NCBI GenBank assembly: GCA_938017765.1
Contig: CALIJH010000110.1
Coordinates: forward strand, 1 to 17,800
Length of the DNA stretch: 17,800 bases
Reading direction: 5' to 3'
DNA from: an uncultured Leptotrichia sp.
GTDB taxonomy: Bacteria; Fusobacteriota; Fusobacteriia; Fusobacteriales; Leptotrichiaceae
The position numbers and the translations under genes are program-made. Below the pieces are notes generated by a model. The model ran no database searches. It worked only from the letters and a program-made list of their open reading frames with translations, and was not told where the DNA came from. Position 1 is the stretch's first letter, and each line of letters opens with the position of its first letter. Positions 1-7,236 of the stretch are shown one piece after another.

Positions 1-489
1 TTAGTCTTAAATGGTAATAATGTTGAAATTGAAACTGATAAGATAAATAAGGAAATAAAGGATAACAATGAAAAGCTAAAAATATTATTGAGCAGGCCCT
101 TTATTGAGAAAGTTGTGAGAGGATATTTTAAAGTAATTGAAATTAAATATACTGGTTATGATTCTCTTCCACATATCCATATTATTTTATTCACAATAAA
201 AGGAATATACAAGCATTTTAAGATAAGTGAATTTAAGAATATGATTATAAAAGAATGGGGAAATTTAAAAGGATTCAATGCCAATGTGTATTTAAAAAGT
301 TTAGGAACAAAGAAAAAAATAGAAAAGGAGGTGTCTTATTTAACAAGAGATAATAAAAAACAGTTATATAATTTGTTTAATTTAGGTAATAATGTAGTTA
401 AGGTTCATTTAGAAGTAACTCGGAATAAAAGATTTTTTGTTTGGAGTAAAAATGTATTAAAAGAACTGAAATTAAATAACTATACTTAA
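1..489 (+). CDS. Rolling-circle replication initiator (Rep_1-like, HUH endonuclease), C-terminal part
   Basis: The frame is open from base 1 to the TAA at 487-489, so this is the last 162 residues of a gene that starts left of the window; the TTG at 88 is internal and not a convincing start. The segment RPFIEKVVRGYFKVIEIKY followed by LPHIHIILF has the layout of plasmid Rep proteins of the pC194/Rep_1 type. His-Ile-His (bases 172-180) is the metal-binding HUH motif, and the Tyr in EKEVSYLTRDN (bases 337-339) is the best candidate for the nicking tyrosine. The following NKRFFVWSKNVLKEL fits the family's C-terminal end. Such proteins nick the plus origin of small plasmids or integrated plasmid-like elements. 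The origin is not visible here. The family call is from motif layout, not alignment; the exact Glu-to-Tyr spacing of pC194 RepA is not clearly reproduced. Confidence 0.75.
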   Translation, partial: LVLNGNNVEIETDKINKEIKDNNEKLKILLSRPFIEKVVRGYFKVIEIKYTGYDSLPHIHIILFTIKGIYKHFKISEFKNMIIKEWGNLKGFNANVYLKSLGTKKKIEKEVSYLTRDNKKQLYNLFNLGNNVVKVHLEVTRNKRFFVWSKNVLKELKLNNYT

Positions 490-513
490 ATACAAGCAAA
501 GGAAGGAGAAAAA

Positions 514-663
514 ATGGATGAAAAAGACGATATGAAAAAATCCATTGAAAAGCATTGCCTTGAGTGCTGGGATGATGACAAGGAAAAAGTTATAAATTGT
601 CCTTATAAGAGTTGTCCTTTGTGGAAATATAGGCTAGAAAAGATAAACGAACCGAGAAAGTAA
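514..663 (+). CDS. Small Cys-rich, putative zinc-binding phage/plasmid-type protein (49 aa)
   Basis: The ORF starts at an ATG preceded by a strong ribosome-binding site (AAGGAAGGAG at 499-508) and ends with TAA at 661-663. It has four cysteines arranged C-x2-C (HCLECW), then a spacer, then C-x4-C (NCPYKSCPLWKYR). A CxxC followed by C....CPLW.YR is a pattern I associate with small putative zinc-binding proteins in phage and mobile-element modules; their biochemical role is unknown to me. It sits 24 bases after the Rep gene on the same strand and is probably co-transcribed with it. The coding call is firm because of the ribosome-binding site and the organised cysteines. The function is not assigned. 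Confidence 0.7.
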   Translation: MDEKDDMKKSIEKHCLECWDDDKEKVINCPYKSCPLWKYRLEKINEPRK

Positions 664-697
664 GAAAATTTTAAACCTATATATAAAGATACGAGGT

Positions 698-782
698 ATG
701 ATTTACTTAGTAAAATCAACAATAAGAAGGATAATTAGACAATAAATGGTTATAAATCAAGATTATAACATTAAAAAATGTT
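698..782 (+). promoter_or_regulatory. Cluster of dyad symmetries upstream of the XRE gene (possible operator region)
   Basis: The 156-base gap between the Cys-rich gene and the next small ORF holds three inverted repeats. One is imperfect (TGATTTAC...GTAAAATCA, about 698-717). One is perfect, GTTATAA with TTATAAC at 749-769 around a 7-base spacer. One is perfect and overlaps it, AACATT with AATGTT at 767-782 around AAAA. Two overlapping perfect dyads just upstream of a small Cro/XRE-type gene are a typical place for its binding sites. The last dyad could instead be a weak terminator. No clear -35/-10 pair was identified. Confidence 0.35.
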
Positions 783-819
783 TTAAATTATTAAACAAAA
801 TTAAAGTAATAGGAGAAAT

Positions 820-975
820 ATGATGAGTGTAGATATAAATAAAAGGAAGGACTTTATAAAAGCCCCTCGTAAGCACTTTTATTCTATCACACTCTTCCAA
901 TTTAATAAAGAAATTTTTGAAAATGAAATGGAGAGTGATTTAATTGAATTTAGAATTAAAAAAAGAAATGTATAA
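820..975 (+). CDS. Hypothetical small protein (51 aa), overlaps the XRE gene
   Basis: An ATG (immediately followed by a second ATG) lies five bases after AGGAGA (811-816), giving a good ribosome-binding site; the frame closes with TAA at 973-975. The product is lysine- and phenylalanine-rich with no motif I recognise, and no signal peptide or membrane segment is evident. Its last 32 bases overlap the start of the helix-turn-helix gene in another frame, an arrangement that permits translational coupling. It may be a true small accessory protein or a decayed fragment. Only the ribosome-binding site supports it. Confidence 0.4.
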   Translation: MMSVDINKRKDFIKAPRKHFYSITLFQFNKEIFENEMESDLIEFRIKKRNV

Positions 976-1162
976 TATTTTGAAAGAGAAGATTAGAGAG
1001 AAAAAATTGAGTTATAAAAAGTTATCTGAAAAAATGAGAATTTCAGAGAGTGGATTTAATAAGAAAATAAATGGAAAGTATTTTTTTACACAAGAAGAAA
1101 TATTTTTGTTGAAAAAGATATTGAAATTAAAAAATTCTGAATTAATACAGATATTTTTTTAA
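944..1162 (+). CDS. Small Cro/XRE-type helix-turn-helix DNA-binding protein (72 aa)
   Basis: The chosen start is the TTG at 944, which has GGAGAG at 930-935 at suitable spacing. The protein is almost entirely one HTH domain: LSYKKLSEKMRISESGFNKKING (about residues 23-45) has the spacing of a Cro/C1-type unit, with KLSEKM as the first helix and ESGFNKKI as the recognition helix. A further hydrophobic segment, EEIFLLKKILKL, resembles the last helices of phage Cro-like or DUF739-type repressors. It probably regulates the small mobile module upstream, and its targets may be the dyads at 698-782. The stop lies about 20 bases before the start of the truncated reductase frame, so this gene marks the right end of the accessory block. 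Confidence 0.72.
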   Translation: MNLELKKEMYNILKEKIREKKLSYKKLSEKMRISESGFNKKINGKYFFTQEEIFLLKKILKLKNSELIQIFF

Positions 1163-1180
1163 ATAAATATATTGCAATGA

Positions 1181-1930
1181 AAGAAAAATAATATTAAAAG
1201 GGAAAGTATATTTATTCAGACAAAATGCGGTATAAAAGTTTGCGATTATTCTGACGGAAGTTATAAAACACATTTTGATTTTTCTAAAGAACACATTATT
1301 AATTCTGCAAATGAAAGCCTGAGACGTCTGAACACGGATTATATAGATGTCTTTCTGCTTCATAGGCCTGATACATTAATGGAACCTGAAGAAGTAGCTT
1401 CTGCTTTTGATATTCTCCATAAAGAGGGAAAAGTAAAATACTTCGGAGTAAGTAATCAAAACCGTGGGCAAATAGAGCTTCTGCAAAAATATATAAATCA
1501 AAAATTAATCGTAAATCAGTTACAATTCAGTATTATGCACTCCGGAATTATAGATAACGGATTAAATGTAAATATGAAAAATGATAACTCTATCAACAGA
1601 GATGACGGAATTCTTGAATATTGTCGTCTCAACGATATAACTATACAGGCATGGTCTCCTTTTCAGTATGGTTTTTTTGAGGGAGTGTTTCTTAATAATG
1701 ATAAATTTAAAGAATTAAATATTCTTATAAACAAACTTGCCAATAAATATAATGTTATGGATACTGCTATTGCAACAGCATGGATTTTGAGACATCCGGC
1801 TAAAATTCAGGTAATAATTGGAACTATGAATTCCAAACGTATTTCAGATATATCAGAAGCGTCAAATATCTTTCTCACAAGAGAAGAATGGTATGACATA
1901 TATAGAACAGCGGGAAATATCATACCTTAA
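1181..1930 (+). pseudogene. Aldo/keto reductase (YdhF-like), 5'-truncated remnant
   Basis: The frame is open from just after an in-frame TGA at 1178-1180 and has no usable start near its beginning; the first ATG is at 1379, well inside the conserved domain. The first recognisable residues are IKRESIFIQTKCGI, which carries the catalytic Lys region of aldo/keto reductases. LLHRPD supplies the catalytic His, and GKVKYFGVSN and IIGTMNSKRI are typical later family segments. About 60-75 N-terminal residues, including the catalytic Asp and Tyr, are missing, so the product should be inactive even if translated from 1379. The C-terminus (REEWYDIYRTAG) looks complete. The missing part coincides with the right end of the plasmid-like block, suggesting truncation by insertion or recombination. 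Confidence 0.85.
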
Positions 1931-1955
1931 ATAATAAAACTTGATAAAATATAAA

Positions 1956-2045
1956 TTGACGTGCGGATACTTTTTAAAGAATACTATCAGGAATAAAACA
2001 GTAAAAAATATTGACAATGAACTTAATGACTACATGAATATATAA
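1956..2045 (+). other. Possible relic reading frame downstream of the reductase remnant
   Basis: A short open stretch (about 30 codons from TTG 1956 to TAA 2043-2045) reads like the charged tail of a protein (TVKNIDNELNDYMNI). It has no ribosome-binding site and no recognised family. It may be the worn C-terminal end of a lost gene, or chance. The rest of 1931-2127 shows nothing I can identify. Confidence 0.15.
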
Positions 2046-2127
2046 CTGAAAGAAATTTAATTTTTTTATATATTATGTAGGAAACTAAAAGGAACGAATA
2101 TAGAATATAATTAATCTGAAAGATATG

Positions 2128-2216
2128 AAAAAAGCTGTCTTAAAAATAATAAGATTGAGAATAAATATAGTTTCAATATTTTTATGATTATTCTCCTATT
2201 TTTAGGCAACTTTTTT
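2128..2216. terminator. Long bidirectional hairpin terminator between reductase remnant and lacI-type gene
   Basis: The arms 2128-2148 and 2197-2216 pair over about 20 positions with one bulge, one mismatch and one G-U wobble. Inside the loop a second perfect inverted repeat, GAGAATAA (2157-2164) with TTATTCTC (2188-2195), extends the fold. Each strand ends the stem with a run of six U, so it can stop transcription from both sides. This fits its place between the convergent reductase remnant (plus) and the repressor gene (minus), whose stop codon is only a few bases away. Confidence 0.65.
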
Positions 2217-2221
2217 ATTTT

Positions 2222-3175
2222 CTAAAGATTTAATTCAATCACTGTATCTAAAGTATCATTTTTCAATAATAATTCGAGTATCTCTATACTCTTTCGGGAA
2301 AGCTCCGAGAAAGGTATATCGTATGAAATTATTTTTTCATCAATAAATTTTATAATTTCATTATCTTCATAAGTTGCTATTTCCATATCTTTTGAGTCTA
2401 TGTTTAATTCTTTCAGAGCCTTTAAAAAACCTAAAGTCATTGAATTGTTGGATATATATATGGCGTCTATTTTCCTTTTTAAAATTTTTTTCCCCAAATC
2501 ATATCCACTTTCCAATGTAAAATCTCCATAGAGTATTAATTTTTCGTTACATTTAATATTATAATCTTTTAGAGCTTTTTTATAGCCTTCCAGTCTTTCT
2601 TTTGCTGTACTTATTGTCTGGGGGCCTGCTAAAAATCCTATTTTTTTTCTATTATTTTTTATAAATTTTTCTATAACTCCATAAGATGAATAAAAATTTT
2701 CAAAAAATACTCCCGGCATTTGTCTGTTTATTTTTCTATCAATTAATACTAATGGTATTTTAGAAGAAATCTGTTCAAAAAATTCGACTTTGTCATAAGA
2801 ATTCTGTGTTACTGCAATTATTATGCCTTTCACTCTCTGTTCTATAAATAATTCTATATATTTTTTCTGCAATCTGAAACTTTCATTAGTACATCCTAAA
2901 ATAATATTCAGTTCCTTTTTATTGGCTTCATTCACTATACCATCCATTATACTTGCAAAATACAAATTTTTTATATCAGGAATGATTACTCCTATTGTAT
3001 TATTCTCATTTTTGGACAGATTTCTCGCAATCAGATTAGGATAATAATTATTTTCTTTTATAATCCTGTTTATTCTGTTCCTTGTTTCTTCTTTTACATT
3101 GTCATTATTATTGATTACTCTTGAGACTGTTGCCACAGATACATTTGCCAGTCTTGCTATATCCTGTATTTTCAT
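2222..3175 (-). CDS. LacI-family transcriptional repressor (RbsR-like), 317 aa
   Basis: The N-terminus MKIQDIARLANVSVATVSRV is the classic LacI/GalR helix-turn-helix, followed by hinge-helix residues (YYPNLIARNLSKN) and a periplasmic-binding-protein-like effector domain (from about residue 60: NTIGVIIPDIKNLYFASI, then VKGIIIAV, GFLAGP and DAIYISNN). Length is normal for the family. The start has GGTGG upstream. It is the last gene of the nucleoside locus on the same strand but has its own promoter in the 80-base gap before it. The effector is probably ribose, a nucleoside or a derivative, inferred from the neighbouring transporter, nucleoside hydrolases and ribokinase. Its likely operators are the two TGTAAnCGnTTACA sites at 11954-11967 and 10953-10966. 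No such site is present at its own promoter. Confidence 0.9.
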   Translation of the reverse strand: MKIQDIARLANVSVATVSRVINNNDNVKEETRNRINRIIKENNYYPNLIARNLSKNENNTIGVIIPDIKNLYFASIMDGIVNEANKKELNIILGCTNESFRLQKKYIELFIEQRVKGIIIAVTQNSYDKVEFFEQISSKIPLVLIDRKINRQMPGVFFENFYSSYGVIEKFIKNNRKKIGFLAGPQTISTAKERLEGYKKALKDYNIKCNEKLILYGDFTLESGYDLGKKILKRKIDAIYISNNSMTLGFLKALKELNIDSKDMEIATYEDNEIIKFIDEKIISYDIPFSELSRKSIEILELLLKNDTLDTVIELNL

Positions 3176-3180
3176 AATAC

Positions 3181-3245
3181 CACCGTTTCACTCGTTTCGT
3201 TTTTTATTTCCCATTATTTTATATTTTTAACGGTGTGCTTGTCAA
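3181..3245 (-). promoter_or_regulatory. Promoter of the lacI-type gene with flanking inverted repeat
   Basis: On the minus strand a perfect -35 TTGACA (3240-3245) is followed after 16 bases by -10 TATAAA (3218-3223). The seven-base arms CACCGTT and AACGGTG lie at 3181-3187 and 3229-3235 in inverted orientation; one is in the promoter spacer and the other in the leader close to the ribosome-binding site. The arms could be operator half-sites or the base of an RNA fold. They do not match the LacI-type operators elsewhere in the window. Confidence 0.6.
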
Positions 3246-3255
3246 TGTTTATTTA

Positions 3256-3999
3256 TTATGAAGTGAGCCACTTTATAATATTCTGCCATAATTTATCATA
3301 ATATTTCCATTCCACAAATTCTTTTGAGCCCCAGTGAGGTGCACAGTCGGAAGTGAATGCCACACTTTTTCCTTTTCCAAATTTTCCTGTCACTATAAAC
3401 GGATCTTCGTTTATAATCGCTATTACTTCTCCTTTCGTATTATCGGCTATAGTTTTATTATATCCTAAAAAGAAAGGAAATTCACCTTCTATACCTTCAA
3501 ATATTTCATGTTTTTTCACAGTTTTAGGTACAATTCCTTCAGGTTTTTCAACCCTGTCATCATATTTCAACAAATTTACAGGTAAAATATCTTTTACTTC
3601 CGTTTCTCCATATCTTGTTTTAGCATCTATTCCTGTAAAAGACATATATCCTCCTACCATGCAAAATCCGCCTCCATTTTCAACATATTCTTTTATCAGT
3701 TCACATCTGTTGGGAGTTTTTTCGCTTCTTGAAAAAGTGGCTGCCGGCAGCAACAGAGTATTTGAGCCTATATCCGACAATATTACGACATCATATTCCG
3801 AAATTTCTTCTTTAGTTTTCGGAAATTTCTCACTCGCATAATGATTTGGAATAAAAGTTACCTGATGATTTGCTTTTTCAAGAGCTTCTTTCAACCATTT
3901 TACACCTTCTTCATAAGTGCTTGTTGTAAATGTATCAAACCCTTTTATATGTATAGTATGACTTGTCCATGATTCTCCTGCTATTAATATTTTTGACAT
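3256..3999 (-). CDS. Putative glutamine amidotransferase-like protein (PF07090/DUF1355 type), 247 aa
   Basis: The protein begins MSKILIAGESWTSHTIHIKG and contains YDVVILSDIGSN (about 69-80), GGGFCMVGGYMSFTG (109-123) and SDCAPHWGS (217-225). This combination is typical of the putative glutamine amidotransferase family with a class I GATase-like flavodoxin fold. Cys113 lies where a GATase nucleophile elbow would be, and His222 is in the conserved C-terminal signature, but no glutaminase activity can be claimed. An AGGAGG site precedes the ATG. It follows the M20 peptidase gene by 18 bases and is the last gene of the nucleoside operon before the repressor. No signal peptide is seen, so it is cytoplasmic. 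Its role in the pathway is unknown. Confidence 0.75.
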   Translation of the reverse strand: MSKILIAGESWTSHTIHIKGFDTFTTSTYEEGVKWLKEALEKANHQVTFIPNHYASEKFPKTKEEISEYDVVILSDIGSNTLLLPAATFSRSEKTPNRCELIKEYVENGGGFCMVGGYMSFTGIDAKTRYGETEVKDILPVNLLKYDDRVEKPEGIVPKTVKKHEIFEGIEGEFPFFLGYNKTIADNTKGEVIAIINEDPFIVTGKFGKGKSVAFTSDCAPHWGSKEFVEWKYYDKLWQNIIKWLTS

Positions 4000-4017
4000 A
4001 TCTTCCTCCTAAATTTT

Positions 4018-5277
4018 TTATTTAAAATTCAATATAATATTGGCATAATTAATTATATATTTGTAATATTCATTAATATCCAGTTTTTCATCTATTGTAT
4101 GACAATCTTTTAAAAGTCCCGGACCTAATATTACAGTTGGTATTTTTGATATATTTGAAAAAACTCTTGCATCATTTCCTGCCGTTCCTCCTGCAATATC
4201 AATATTATTGTCAGTTAATGCACAAGTTTCCTTTATATATTTGACAAATTTATCTTCCTGATTTATTTCAAAACCGCTTCCCATTTGATATATTTCCAGT
4301 TCAGGAATATTATTTTTCAAAAATTCGTCTCCTTGTGCCCTTTCAAATATTTTTTCTTCAAATTCTTTTTTTACCTGACTATATGACATCTCACCCGGAA
4401 TATAATGTATACACAAATCAAATTCACAATAATCAGGAACTGTAGAACCCGCACTTCCTCCTTTTATTACTCCTACATTTATTGTAGGAGGCGGAAGTAA
4501 CGGATGTTTGTATTTCATAAGCCATTTTTTCTCAAGTTCATTAATGGCTTCTATAAGTTTGATTGCTTTTTCAATCGCATTTATCCCTTTCCATTTTTCA
4601 GCCGAATGTAGTGCAATGCCTTTTACTTTTACTTTGAAAAATACAAATCCCATATGGGCAACTAAAATTTTATTATCTGACGGCTCACATACAATAACTC
4701 CGTCTCCCTGAATATTTTCGTTTATTGCCGTAACAATGCTGCCGTTTCCTCCGCCCTCTTCATCTGCTACGGAGTTTATTATTATGTTACAGGGTAATTC
4801 CATATTTGAGTCTTTCAGCAGTTTTATAGCCATAATTGCTGCCATTAATCCGCCTTTCATATCGGTCGTACCCCGTCCATAAATATACTTTTCGGTAATT
4901 TCACCAAAGGGATTATACTTCCAATCTTCCCTATTTCCGATTGGCATTGTATCCACATGACCGTTAAATATCAATGTTTTATCATTTTTTCCCTTAAATT
5001 CGGCTATAAGGTTATATCTGTCATTATTATTATGTCCTAAGTTTCCTTCATTATATTTTTCCAATGCTTTTTTCAAAATATCATCGTCCAAATATTCTCT
5101 TTCAATTTTAAAAGCACCTAATTCATTGAATAAATTTTCCAGAAAAAGTTGTCCGTTTTTTTCATTTCCGCCTTTTATTCCATGACCAATTGTCTGAGTA
5201 TCTATTTCTATGAATTTTTTTAAATAGTCTAAATATTCAGATTTCTTTTTTTCAAATACGTTTAATAATTCACTCAA
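4018..5277 (-). CDS. M20-family zinc amidohydrolase (ArgE/DapE/ACY1-like), 419 aa
   Basis: The dinuclear-zinc set of the M20 family is present: GHVDT (His107, with Asp109 as catalytic helper), TTDMKGG (Asp139), DEEGGG (Glu173 as general base, Glu174 as ligand), CEPSD (Glu198 or Asp201) and CHTIDE (His393). The lid/dimerisation domain spans roughly residues 205-320. Length is normal for ArgE/DapE-type deacylases, which hydrolyse amide bonds of small N-acyl, N-carbamoyl or dipeptide substrates. The start is TTG (5277) with AGGAAG overlapping the stop of the preceding nucleoside hydrolase, only 12 bases away; no in-frame ATG is near. The operon context argues for a substrate linked to nucleoside or base breakdown, but the specificity cannot be read from sequence. 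Confidence 0.85.
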   Translation of the reverse strand: MSELLNVFEKKKSEYLDYLKKFIEIDTQTIGHGIKGGNEKNGQLFLENLFNELGAFKIEREYLDDDILKKALEKYNEGNLGHNNNDRYNLIAEFKGKNDKTLIFNGHVDTMPIGNREDWKYNPFGEITEKYIYGRGTTDMKGGLMAAIMAIKLLKDSNMELPCNIIINSVADEEGGGNGSIVTAINENIQGDGVIVCEPSDNKILVAHMGFVFFKVKVKGIALHSAEKWKGINAIEKAIKLIEAINELEKKWLMKYKHPLLPPPTINVGVIKGGSAGSTVPDYCEFDLCIHYIPGEMSYSQVKKEFEEKIFERAQGDEFLKNNIPELEIYQMGSGFEINQEDKFVKYIKETCALTDNNIDIAGGTAGNDARVFSNISKIPTVILGPGLLKDCHTIDEKLDINEYYKYIINYANIILNFK

Positions 5278-5289
5278 TTATATCACTTC

Positions 5290-6290
5290 CTAAACGTGAT
5301 TATTATATAATTTCAGATTCTCATAAACAAGGTTCCAGAACCTGTCAAAATCAAGTTTTACTGCTACGTCGACATTAGGTTTTTTCTTAAGTATTCCAAA
5401 ATAATCACATAATGTTCTACCATATGACCTTTCGCTCCAAAGTTCAATTTCACAGAACATAGGTTTCACTTCTATACATTCAGGGTCAATTATATATGCA
5501 ATAGTAGTAGGATCATGAACAGGAGGAGCAGTCCAACCAAAGACATTTTTCTGAGAAGCTGCAAAAAATTCCATTAAGTCTACAAATAATTTTGATGCTT
5601 TGTTATTCAGTGATTTTATTTTTTCCACTACTTCTTTAGTTGCCGAAGCCTGTCTTGTCAAGTCCAGTCCCATCATTACCAGCTTTACTCCCGAACTGAA
5701 TACGATATGTGCCGCATCGGGGTCTGCAAGAATATTAAACTCTGCTGCTGGAGTCATATTTCCTAACTGATATGAACCTCCCATTAATACTATTCTATTA
5801 ATTTTTTCTATTATTTTAGGTTCAAATCTTATTGCCATTCCGATATTAGTTAACGGACCTGTAGGAACAAGAGTTATTTTTTCATCTGAATTCATTAACG
5901 TATCTATAATAAAGTTTACTGCGTGTTTATCTTCGGCTTTTATTTTTAGCCTTTTAGGATTTGTATTTACAAGTGCTTTTACATTTTTTTCATAAATTTC
6001 TTCACCAAAAAGTCAAATTTTGGACCATCTAATCCTGTTTCTCCATGAATATCATCCGCTATTAGCTGTTCTCTTATCATAGGTCTTGACATTCCTGAAT
6101 AGACAGGAACATTCAAATTCAGATGATTACAAATCTTAAGAGCATTATTTACCGTTTTTTCAAGTTTTTGATTTCCTGCGACAACTGTAATTCCTAATAA
6201 TTCAATTTTTGGATTTATCGCAGCCAGCATTATCGCTACGGCATCATCATGTCCGGGGTCGCAATCCAAAATTATTTTTTCCTTTTGCAT
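5290..6290 (-). pseudogene. Inosine/uridine-type nucleoside hydrolase interrupted by a one-base frameshift
   Basis: The first part (6290 to stop TAA at 5979-5981) encodes the metal-binding start IILDCDPGHDDAVAIM and ends abnormally after GLDGPKFD. The rest continues in the neighbouring frame, open up to the same spot. It reads GEEIYEKNVKALVNT, then KHAVNFIIDTL, LVPTGPLTNI, LMGGS, AEFNILADPDAA and the catalytic-site VHDPTT, ending at TAG 5290-5292. Adding one T to the minus-strand T5 run (plus-strand A5, 6007-6011) gives a full-length protein of 333 residues with all expected motifs. It would cleave nucleosides to base and ribose. AGGAGG precedes the start. The break is either a recent inactivating deletion or a homopolymer sequencing error. 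An intact paralog lies at 12285-13220. Confidence 0.9.
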
Positions 6291-6307
6291 TTTCTATATT
6301 CCTCCTT

Positions 6308-7234
6308 TTATATTGCACTTCTTCTTTTCTTTATTTTTTTATACTGTCTTATCATCGAGATACTCAATATTGAAATCGTAATAATATACGGCAGCATAAG
6401 TACAAATTGGGACGGAAAACCGTAAGCCTGCAATCTTGCTCCTACTGAATCTGTAAATCCGAATATTAGACATCCGATAGTTGTAAAAATAGGATTTGCC
6501 GCACCGAAGAACATCGCAGCCACTCCCATAAATCCACGTCCGTTTGTCATATTTTCAGTAAACAGGTTTGAATATCCCAAAGACAAATGAGCTCCTGCAA
6601 GTCCGCCTATTACTCCTGAAATCAATATTACTTCAAATTTTCTTTTATATACATCTATTCCTGCTGTTTTTGCAGCTTCAGGATTTAGACCTATACTTCT
6701 TGTTCTAAGTCCCCATACAGTTTTATAAAGTAAGAACCATAAAAATATTATTAAAGGTATGCTTAAAATTTCAAATAATGAATAATCATTGAAAAGACTG
6801 TTCAATACTTTATTTCCTTCAAATATTTTCAAATGAATTTGAGGTATTGAAACATTATCTTTTAGTGTAAAACTTCCCGAAACTCCCAGTAACTGCTGTA
6901 ATAAAAATCTTGTCAATGCCAAGACTAATAAATTAATGATAGTACCCACTGCAAATATATCCCCTTTATATTTCAAATGTGCTACTCCCATAATTGCTGC
7001 TATGATTACGCCGGCTATTACCGCAGCTATTACTGCCAGTATCCAGCTTCCTGTTATAAAACATACATAAACCGCTATAAATGCTCCCATCAGCATTATT
7101 CCTTCTACTCCGACATTCAGTATATCAGCCTGCTGAGTTATAACAGATGCAAAAGCTGCCAGAAGAATTGGTGTAGTTGCTCTGACAGTTGCATGAATAA
7201 TCGTATAGTCTATTACTGAAAAAATCCTATTCAT
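6308..7234 (-). CDS. Nucleoside ABC transporter permease (NupC/YufQ-like), 308 aa
   Basis: A hydrophobic inner-membrane protein with about eight to ten predicted membrane segments. It carries the branched-chain/BMP permease motif ILNVGVEGIMLMGA (about 38-51) and the later segments GLNPEAAKTAGI and GGLAGAHLSLGY, which contact the ATPase or line the channel in this family. Length is typical for the second permease of BMP-type nucleoside importers. The start ATG has GAGGTG inside the last codons of the preceding permease gene, whose stop is only two bases upstream, indicating tight coupling. The frameshifted nucleoside hydrolase follows after 17 bases. Confidence 0.9.
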   Translation of the reverse strand: MNRIFSVIDYTIIHATVRATTPILLAAFASVITQQADILNVGVEGIMLMGAFIAVYVCFITGSWILAVIAAVIAGVIIAAIMGVAHLKYKGDIFAVGTIINLLVLALTRFLLQQLLGVSGSFTLKDNVSIPQIHLKIFEGNKVLNSLFNDYSLFEILSIPLIIFLWFLLYKTVWGLRTRSIGLNPEAAKTAGIDVYKRKFEVILISGVIGGLAGAHLSLGYSNLFTENMTNGRGFMGVAAMFFGAANPIFTTIGCLIFGFTDSVGARLQAYGFPSQFVLMLPYIITISILSISMIRQYKKIKKRRSAI

Positions 7235-7236
7235 AA

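Noticed and set aside
1142..1363. Minus-strand frame across the HTH/reductase junction
   Set aside because: It is antisense to the conserved reductase coding sequence and has no motif.
3353..3841. 162-codon plus-strand frame opposite the GATase-like gene
   Set aside because: It lies wholly antisense to a well-supported gene and has no ribosome-binding site or recognisable motif.
6000..6020. Programmed frameshift in the operonic nucleoside hydrolase
   Set aside because: The run is only five T and does not form a standard slippery heptamer in the reading frame; no stimulatory fold was evident. A deletion or sequencing error is simpler.
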